Positions 56,797-64,000 of a stretch of 64,000 bases of DNA are shown here, piece by piece (the stretch's first letter is position 1; each line of letters begins with the position of its first letter). Location of the stretch: NCBI GenBank assembly GCA_015680685.1, contig MNCI01009417.1:532061-596060 (forward strand). Direction: 5' to 3'. Origin of the DNA: Gnetum montanum (lineage: Eukaryota; Streptophyta; Gnetopsida; Gnetales; Gnetaceae). The notes below the pieces were generated by a model. It was not told the DNA's origin. It did not search any database and saw only the letters and a list, made by a program, of their open reading frames with translations. A program made the translations under genes and the position numbers.

Positions 56797-59116
56797 ATAG
56801 TACCTTATGGAGAATTCTTTATGTGAGCTTCTAAAGAGATGTTTTGGTTTTTGGTGTTAATGTTTTTCCATGTTAAATGTTATTTGATGTTTGTTTAATA
56901 TTATTTTTAACATGTCAAATTTTTGTAGACAACCACTTTTTGATGCTTGTTGAAGGTCTTTAGGTATAGCTGTATGCTGTAATTGTGAGGCTTATTATTT
57001 GAGGAAAATGAATTTGATTTTTATAGGCTTTAGTAGCATATGTCATGAATCCAATAAGTATTCAAGCATAACTAGTTAGTAGGCTAGATCATATTCCATA
57101 CCATGGCCAAGCATTTCAAGTATGGAAAAGTATGTTTGTGCTAATTTTATTTGAGATAAATCTTTTTAAAAAGCTATATAAATCTCTATTCATATTCTAT
57201 TATAGCTCACCTATTTGTACACATACTTGAATCCTTGAGTATTCAAATTTAGAAATGTTAAAGGTTTATTTTGGTTTTGAATTTGAAAAAAGTTGATAAT
57301 GGTGTGTGATGACCATATTTAATTATGAAAATTTTATCCCAATTACTATCAATGTATCAAATTTATATTTTGAAAAATTTTCTTCATGTTTTCAAATTTA
57401 AATCTTGCTGCTTGTCTTGATATGTTTAGGCAATGGAAATGCATATATAGTTTTAGATGTTTCTTTCCCCCAACCATTCAAGATTCAAATTTCAAAATTA
57501 GCAAATGCATAACCCACATAAACAATGAAGCCAAATTTTAGGTTGCCAACATTATCTAATGCTTGCAATCAAATCATCGAGAATTTGCACATTTTGCCAC
57601 CAAGAATAGCACAATGTGAAGGAATGTAGCCTTTTTTTCTTAAGAGAAAAATAAAAATATTAATAAAAACATGAAAATAGCATGGATGAGAATAAAATGT
57701 AATGGGCATGGCTTAAGCATGGTAGGATAATCGTAGATTTTTAAATTTGACCAATGCACCTGGACAAGGGGTGAACTAATACCCCAATCAAGACCAAAAA
57801 ATAGTTCCCTAGATATCTATCCCTCATGTATCAAAAATCATCATCCAAATTAAAAATATAGGGTACCCTTCAAATTTGACGATTACTTGCATACTTATGC
57901 TTCAAGACTAATCTTGGATTTTAGATTATAGGCACCTATAGTATTTAAATAATTTTGGTCCACTATCGATTTGTGATGCTTACAACTTAGCTTTAGCCAA
58001 AAAAAACTGAATCATGGATTTTAGATTACAAGCACCTATAGTATTTAAATACTATTGGTCAAGTATCACTCTTCGGTGCTTGCAACTTAGCTTCAGCAAA
58101 AAACGACTACATCATGGATCTGAGATTAGAGGTGCCTACGATATTTAAATAATATTGGTCAACTATTGCACTTTGATGCTTGCAACTTAGCTTTAGTTGA
58201 AAATGATGACATCATGGACTGTTGTAATGGTCTTGCTTTGGAAATCCTTGAGTCTCAAATTAGTGTGTGTTACCTAGAGTATACTCAAGATGGACAACAC
58301 TTATAGACCACACTTTAGTAATAACTGATCCTACATGCACAACATAATACATGATCATCATTAATCAGTAGATGGGAAGCACACCATATGTACCATATGC
58401 ATAAGCATCAGATACATAAGCATTAGAAGCATTTATAATATCTCATCAAGTACAACCCATAAGTTTTCAATCAACCCTTGGAGACATCATCAGTAGCGAG
58501 CTACAACATATCTATAAATGGTTGCCTCAACCTCAAATCCCTCACAATCTAGTACAAGGATCAGCATGGCATCACACCTAGATTATCTAACCTAGGCATC
58601 CTACATATATATGACCACCACAAGATTAGGGTCATATAATTCTCTCATTGGTTATAATGGTTGAGATAGCATGGAACCATAAAGGATCTCCACGCTTTCC
58701 CTATCGTGTACTAAGAGGAAAACATGTAACATGTGTTATGCGTTTCCACATTTATGCTTATGTTAATGCATCAAGGTGGCCTCCATATCTAGTAACACAT
58801 TTACGCGTTGGCATTGGATCTCTTATTTTTTCTAATTTCTCATGATAATCAATTTCATGGCCTATAAATTCATTCTTGATGGGAGAACAAAGGTAGCACG
58901 AATCACAGCAGGATTGCAGTTCTATTCCCTTTCACAAATTCTTAGAGGTTGCATACACCATTGTTGCAAAGCGCTCATGTGAAAGAAGAATTTGAATGCC
59001 AAGTTTAATTCAAGGCATCAATGCATGGACATCAGTTCTAGTTGCTTCCACATTGTGCATTTTCGGTTATCTAAGCATGTAAATTTCTTGTGCAATCCAC
59101 AAATTTTGTCCAAAAT
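56797..59116. other. AT-rich DNA between elements C and D
   Basis: No gene recognised. Contains an inverted copy of 26215-26250 at about 57773-57806 and the 100-bp tandem repeat at 57911-58225. A TATAAATTC at about 58862-58870 may belong to the 5' LTR of element D, whose left end I could not define. The ORF at 58648-58845 has no domain. Confidence 0.5.
57911..58225 (+). repeat. Tandem repeat, exact 100-bp period
   Basis: Copies start at 57911, 58011, 58111 and (partial) 58211 with ATCATGGATTTTAGATTA, then GCACCTATAGTATTTAAAT, TATTGGTC and GCTTGCAACTTAGCTT. Copies differ by point changes but keep exactly 100 bp. A weak partial copy precedes the first. Confidence 0.88.
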
Positions 59117-59130
59117 TTGATATCAAAGCT
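59117..59130 (+). other. Decayed primer-binding site of element D
   Basis: TTGATATCAAAGCT resembles the initiator-methionine tRNA site TGGTATCAGAGC used by most plant copia elements, with G-to-A type changes. It lies about 0.7 kb before gag. Tentative. Confidence 0.4.
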
Positions 59131-59789
59131 TCATTTCTATCTATGTCTTAATACCATTACTGATTAGTAAGTGGAAGGCTTGTTTATGATTGTCATGGGC
59201 ATCCTTATAAAATTACTAACCTTTGCAATGTTGGTTTGTGTGGGTCCTTTCTGCAAGGCGTGACAGGTGATGTTTTTGGGTTTTGAACCAAGCATAAAGT
59301 TGCTCTATTTAAAGAATATTAAATATTTCATAATGCATAGTTTTTTTAGCATAAAATTGTAACTTATGATCTTTATTTTTTTTTTGTATGATTAGAGAGT
59401 AGCCACAACATCTTTAATTGTGCAAAAATTGTTAAAAGTTGTAGATCACATATGAAAAATTAAATTGTGATTAATCATATGTAATATAATAAAATTTATC
59501 CCACAAGAATTTTTATTGTATTTAATATAATTAATTAGGATGATATGTTAAATTATTTTTCTTAATTTGCCCATAGGGATTGAGAAAAGGAATATAATTT
59601 AACAATTTCATTGTAAGGATATATGAATCTATTTGAATTAAAATTTAGCCCATAGGCAATTTTATGTCATTTGATTTATATTTTTACATGATTTACATTG
59701 GTAAACATGTCTTAGGGTATTTTAACCTCAAATTTAGTGACATAAGCATGTTTAATTTATTCAATTGTATAACCTGTAAGCTACTCTAA
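59131..59789 (+). other. Element D leader
   Basis: AT-rich, no gene seen. Confidence 0.45.
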
Positions 59790-60590
59790 TTTTAAATGTG
59801 ACATTCCTAAATTAAAGGGTGATAATTATAAGGTGTGGAAGGAGAGAATTCTTCTTCATTTAGGCTAGATGGACATTGATAATGCTATTTGTAAAGATGA
59901 ACCACCTGTCGTTATAGCAACCAACCATCCAAATGATATTGGTAATTATGAAAAATAGGAGTAATCTAATCATCTCTATGTCATGTTCATAAAAATCAAG
60001 ATCTCAACTAGTATGCGCAGTTCATTGGAATAGTATGACAATGTGCATGTTTTGTTAAAGGCAATTGATGAACAATTTAAATCATTAGACAAAGCATTGG
60101 CTAGCACCTTAGTAATGAAATTCTCATCCATAAAGCTCACCAAAATTTGTGGTGTGCATGAACACATCATGCAAATAAGGGATATAGTAGCTCAACTCAA
60201 AACACTTGAGGTTGAGATGTCAAAATCTTTCCTTGTGCACTACATTTTAAACATGCTCCCATCGCAGTACGGACCCTTTAGGATTTCTTATAACACACAT
60301 AGGAACAAAGGGTCAATCAATGAACTAATGACCATGTGTGTGCAAAAAGAGGGTAGACTTGCGATGGAAGCAATAGAGAGTGGGTATTTGGTCACACAAG
60401 AAAAGAATAAAGAACAAGCCAAAGGCAAGTGGAAGGTCAAATTTCTTGCACAAGTTGATATTAACAAGGAATCCAAATGCTTTTTCTACAAAAGGAAAGG
60501 GCACATAAAGAAGGATCATTCTAAATATCAGAAATGGCTTGAAAAGAAAGGTACTCAACTCTCACTTCTTTATTTTGAATCTAATATAGT
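59790..60590 (+). pseudogene. Element D gag (UBN2-type)
   Basis: From about 59800: LKGDNYKVWKERILLHLG, then DIDNAICKDEPP, FIKIKISTSMRSSLE, VLLKAIDEQFKSLDKALA, FLVHYILNMLPSQYGPF and LMTMCVQKEGRL, a typical copia gag. The zinc knuckle reads CFFYKRKGHIKKDH, so two of its metal ligands are replaced (Y and H). Several TAG stops occur in the first 200 bases; the stretch 60043-60657 is open. Confidence 0.85.
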
Positions 60591-60890
60591 TGGTGTTGGC
60601 CATGACACATGGTGGATTTACTCTAGTTCTACAATCCATGTTACCAATTCCTTATAGGGGGGTGGAAAACCTAAGGAAGCTAGTGGGAAGTGAGTCATGC
60701 ATCTATTCAAGCAACAAGATGCACTCACATGTGGAGGTAGTCAGAACATGCAAATTAGTTTTAAGCAATGGTTTTGTTTTAGAGTTGGAAAAGATATTTT
60801 ATATTCCAAGTTTTTCAAGAAATTTAATTTCTATTTCAAGGCTTGTATCATTGGAATTTTTCTTTAATTTTTAGACACTATATTTAGTCT
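60591..60890 (+). pseudogene. Element D protease
   Basis: WWIYSSSTIHVTNS corresponds to the copia W-x-D-S-G-A-(T/S)-x-H motif with the catalytic D replaced by Y and the G by S. A frameshift near 60650 leads to the rest: VVRTCKLVLSNGFVLELEKI and YIPSFSRNLISISRL, the conserved copia protease tail. Confidence 0.78.
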
Positions 60891-60924
60891 ATATTATAGA
60901 TCTAAACCTATTGGAAGTGGTACA

Positions 60925-61880
60925 TTGACAAATGGTCTTTTCAAGATTAAGTTACAAAAGGAAACTTCTTATACTTCTATGCATGTTTATGCTAGCATTA
61001 AGATATGTGTTATGAATGACAAATACTCTATGTTGTGGCATTGTAAATTAATATATATCTTTATTGAGAAAATAAAGAGATTAGTAAATGATGGAGTACT
61101 TAGTACTCTAGATTTTACTGACTTTGACACTTGTGTGGACATATTAGAGATCACACATATAAATATTTGTACTCTAGATGTGGATGTGTATGGTCAAAAG
61201 TATTTCATTACCTTTATTAATGATTACTCACAATATATGTATCTCTACCTACTTCATAACAAGAGTGAAGCTTTAGATGCCCTTAAGGTGTTTAAGGTTG
61301 AAGTAGAGACAATGAGGTAAGCAAATAAAGTTAGTGAGATCTGGTAGAAGTAGTGAATACTATGGTTTATATAATGATGATGGACAAGCATCTAATTCAT
61401 TTGCTAAGTTTCTTCAAGAGCATGAAATTTTTGCCCAGTATACTATGCCTGGTTCTCTAGACCATAATGGTGTGGCAGAAAGAAGAAACTGAACATTATT
61501 GGACATGCTGCACAGTATGCTTAGCAGTTCCAAGCTTCCTAAGTCCTTATGGACTGAAGCTCTCAAGATAATGGTGCATATATTAAACTGATTTCAAACC
61601 AACATTGTCTCAAAGACATCATTTGAATTATGGAAAGATTGGAAACCAAGTTTGTGACATATACATGTTTGGGGGTGCTTGTCTGAAGTAAGATTCTATA
61701 ATCCACAAGAAAAGAAGATAGACCCAAGGAACATAAGTGGGTATTTCATTGGATATGCTAAATATTCTAAGGGATACATATTTTATTATCCATCACATAC
61801 TACCAAGTTTGTGGAATCAAGGAATGCGAAATTTCTTAAGAATAACTTGATTACTAGAAGCAGAACATTGTTCTTGAGAT
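60925..61880 (+). pseudogene. Element D integrase
   Basis: GAG-pre-integrase box (MLWHCKLIYIFIEKIKRLV), then DVDVYGQKYFITFINDYSQY with the first acidic residue, then in other frames FAKFLQEHEIFAQYTMPGS, NGVAERRN (third acidic residue) and the C-terminal SEVRFYNPQEKKIDPRNISG and FIGYAKYSKGYIFY. Multiple stops and frameshifts. Confidence 0.8.
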
Positions 61881-62249
61881 AGATCATATAGACGCATAAC
61901 CCACTACTTCAAATGATAAATTGATTGTTATGCATAATACACCTAGAACACAAATGCATAATGAACAAAAACTAGGCATTGAAGTTCCACAAACTACTCA
62001 TCAAGAAGTAGTAGATCCAGCTGAACAACATATACCAAAACTTGTTGAATAGCCTATTGGACATCATGATCCTCAAGAGAATCATGAATCAACATTAAAA
62101 AGATCTACTAGACTAAGGCAATCAGCAATTCCTAGTGACTATATGGTATATCTATAGGAGTCTGACTACAACATAGGAGCCAAAAATGATCTCGAAACAT
62201 TTTTACAAGTCATGAGTTGTAAGGAATCTAACTTGTGGTATGATGTCAT

Positions 62250-62960
62250 AATAGACGAGATGAACTCTATGTTATCTAATGGAGTCTAGGATCTTGTAAA
62301 GTTTCCTGATGGTGTAAAAGCCATTGGATGCAAATGGGTCTTCAAGACTAAGAAAGACTCATTGGACAACATTGAAAGATATAAGGTCAAACTTGTCGCT
62401 AAAGGGTTCACTTAGAAAAAGGGAATAGATTACAAGGAGACCTTTTCTCCTGTATCTGAGAAGGACTTCCTTTATGTTATCATGGCATTGGTTGCCCATT
62501 TTGATCTTGAATTACATCAAATGGATGTAAAAATAACATTCCATCTAGAGGAAGAAGTTTATATGAAACAACCTGAAGGATTTTCCTCTAGTAATGGTGA
62601 GCAATTGGTATGTAAGCTCAAGAAATCCATATATGGATTGAAATAGGCCTCATGTTAATGGTACTTAAAATTCCATGATATCATCACTTCATTTGGTTTT
62701 GAAGAAAACATCATGGATTAATGTATATACTAGAAGGTCAATGGGAGAAAAATTTGTTTCCTTGTTCTATATGTGGATGATATCCTTCTTACAACCAATA
62801 ATAGTGGATTTCTATACTAGGTGAAACCTTTTCTCTCTAAGAATTTTGACATGAAGGATATCAGTGAGGCATCTTATGTCATTGGCCTTTAGATCCATAG
62901 GGACATATCTAGAGGCATTCTAGGACTATCGCAAAAAAGCTATATTAATAAAGTTTTAGA
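62250..62960 (+). pseudogene. Element D reverse transcriptase
   Basis: AIGCKWVFKTKKDSLDNIER, KVKLVAKGFT, GIDYKETFSPVSEKD, ELHQMDVKITFH, VYMKQPEGF and the catalytic LYVDDILLTTNN (YVDD intact). Stops, mostly TAG, occur at about 62400, 62644 and further on. Confidence 0.85.
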
Positions 62961-63063
62961 GAGGTTTTAGATGAAAGATTGTTCACCAAGTATAGCACCC
63001 ATTATGAAGGGTGATAGGTTCAATTTGAACTAGTGCCCTAGGAATGATTTAGAGAAAAGTTGG

Positions 63064-63711
63064 ATGAGTAACATTTCGTATACTTCAGTTGTTCAAAGCC
63101 TTATGTATGCTCAAGTCTACACAAGACCTAACATTACATTTGCTATGGGAATGTTGGGCAGATATCAGAGTAATCTAGGTATTGACCACTGGAGGGCTGC
63201 AAAGAAAGTGATGAGGTACCCTCAAGGTACAAAAGATTACATGCTTATGTATAAACAAACTAACTTCTTAGAGGTGATTGGCTACTCTAATCTAGACTTT
63301 GCTGGTTGTGTTGAATCATAGAAATTAATATCTAGTTATGTTTTTATGCTACCTAGAGGAGCTATATCTTGGAGGAGTGAAAAGCAAACTTTGGTTACTA
63401 CTTGCACCATGAAGGCAGAGTTCGTTTCTTGTTTTGAGGCTACTTCGCATGGTGTATGGTTAAAGAGTTTCATATCAAGGCTTAGAATTGTGGATTTTAT
63501 ATCTAGGCTATTAAGAATGTTTTGTGACAATTCAACTGTTGTCTTTATGGCTAAGAATAATAAGAGTGATAGTCAAAGTAAACACATCGATATAAAGTAC
63601 TTAGCCATAAGGGAACGCATTAAGGAAAACAAAGTGGTCATTGAGCATATACGCATTGAATTGATGATAGTTGATCCTTTCATTAAAAGGAATGCCGCTG
63701 AAGTCATTTAA
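63064..63711 (+). pseudogene. Element D RNase H
   Basis: TSVVQSLMYAQVYTRPNITF, HWRAAKKVMRYPQGTKDYML, GYSNLDFAGC, AISWRSEKQTLVTTCTMKAE and MFCDNSTVVFMAKN..SKHIDIKY, the usual C-terminal copia RNase H in one frame, broken by a TAG at 63319-63321. The frame ends at 63711. Confidence 0.85.
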
Positions 63712-64000
63712 GGATACTGTAGTTTGGATGGGACTTGGTTTCATCATGTAATTTATTATACGTACAACTTTACAGTCTTAATGAAACTCTTATTTAGTTG
63801 TGCTATTTTCTCATATGGTTTGTGCATACAGTTATGAGAGAAAATTCACATATGGCATGACCTAGAATGAACATTAGTTTATTCATAAAGCTAGTTACCA
63901 TATAAGGAATTATGTTTAAGAGATAATGCATTGTAATACATGGAAGATAATACTCACATTAAGAGAAACTATTATCACTATGATTCATGCATTTATTTTT
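63712..64000. other. Sequence after element D
   Basis: AT-rich. Should contain the start of D's 3' LTR, but no start or purine tract is convincing. Confidence 0.4.

Larger units (their letters stand above)
59117..63711 (+). mobile_element. Element D: decayed Ty1/copia retrotransposon
   Basis: Copia domain order gag, protease, integrase, RT, RNase H on the + strand, which separates it from the gypsy elements. Neither LTR could be delimited: the 5' one would end near 59112 and the 3' one would begin after 63711, and comparing those stretches by eye gave no convincing match. Confidence 0.8.

Overview
The window looks like intergenic chromatin from a large plant genome, most likely a gymnosperm such as a conifer. 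This is inferred from style: one plausible host gene in 64 kb, and almost everything else is old, nested LTR retrotransposon sequence. I cannot name a species. The only gene-like host locus is an AP2/ERF transcription factor at 1959-2549 (+). Its AP2 domain is cut short exactly at an ambiguous base.

Region by region. 1-5220: the ERF locus and AT-rich intergenic DNA. 5221-24560: territory of one Ty3/gypsy-like family (family A) with LTRs of about 0.9 kb. It comprises two solo LTRs with perfect 5-bp target duplications (5221-6091 and 8249-9177), a truncated LTR (about 10020-10772), a complete 8.9-kb element on the minus strand (A1, 12270-21192), a LINE ORF1-like fragment (21255-21835), and a broken A copy whose LTR was hit by another A LTR (22080-24560). 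A1 carries gag plus a large coiled-coil extra ORF but no recognisable protease, RT or integrase, so it looks non-autonomous. 27357-56796: element C, a Ty3/gypsy element on the minus strand (about 11.3 kb once its insertion is removed), whose region between integrase and 3' LTR is split by element B (29456-47591, + strand, 18.1 kb). B is a giant Tat/Ogre-like element with LTRs of about 1.7 kb. 57911-58225: a tandem repeat of exact 100-bp period. About 59117-63711: element D, a decayed Ty1/copia element on the + strand.

The most interesting feature is the 5.6-kb stretch of B between its protease and RT regions. It holds an antisense gene with at least seven exon-like blocks bounded by GT/AG sites. 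One block resembles a HAD/CTD-phosphatase-like domain; others resemble plant transposon-associated and coiled-coil proteins. It begins MAPK, as does the extra ORF of A1, and it is bracketed by a degenerate repeat motif that also forms an array downstream of B's pol. Candidate splice sites suggest the insert could lie inside a protease-RT intron of the kind known in Ogre elements. C and B also differ in domain order: C has an extra RNase H before its RT, while B has it after RT-RNase H. Both B and family A carry palindrome-rich arrays directly upstream of their LTR TATA boxes.

Nearly all retroelement ORFs are interrupted. In B's pol the damage is nonsense changes without frameshifts, consistent with deamination of methylated cytosines. 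Assembly problems are visible: a 341-base N gap (36143-36483), single Ns at 2281, 8368, 8415, 26691, 35295 and 40487, and a perfect 46-bp duplication around one N. Boundaries come from reading LTR ends, PBS, PPT and target duplications by eye; percentage identities and family assignments were not computed.
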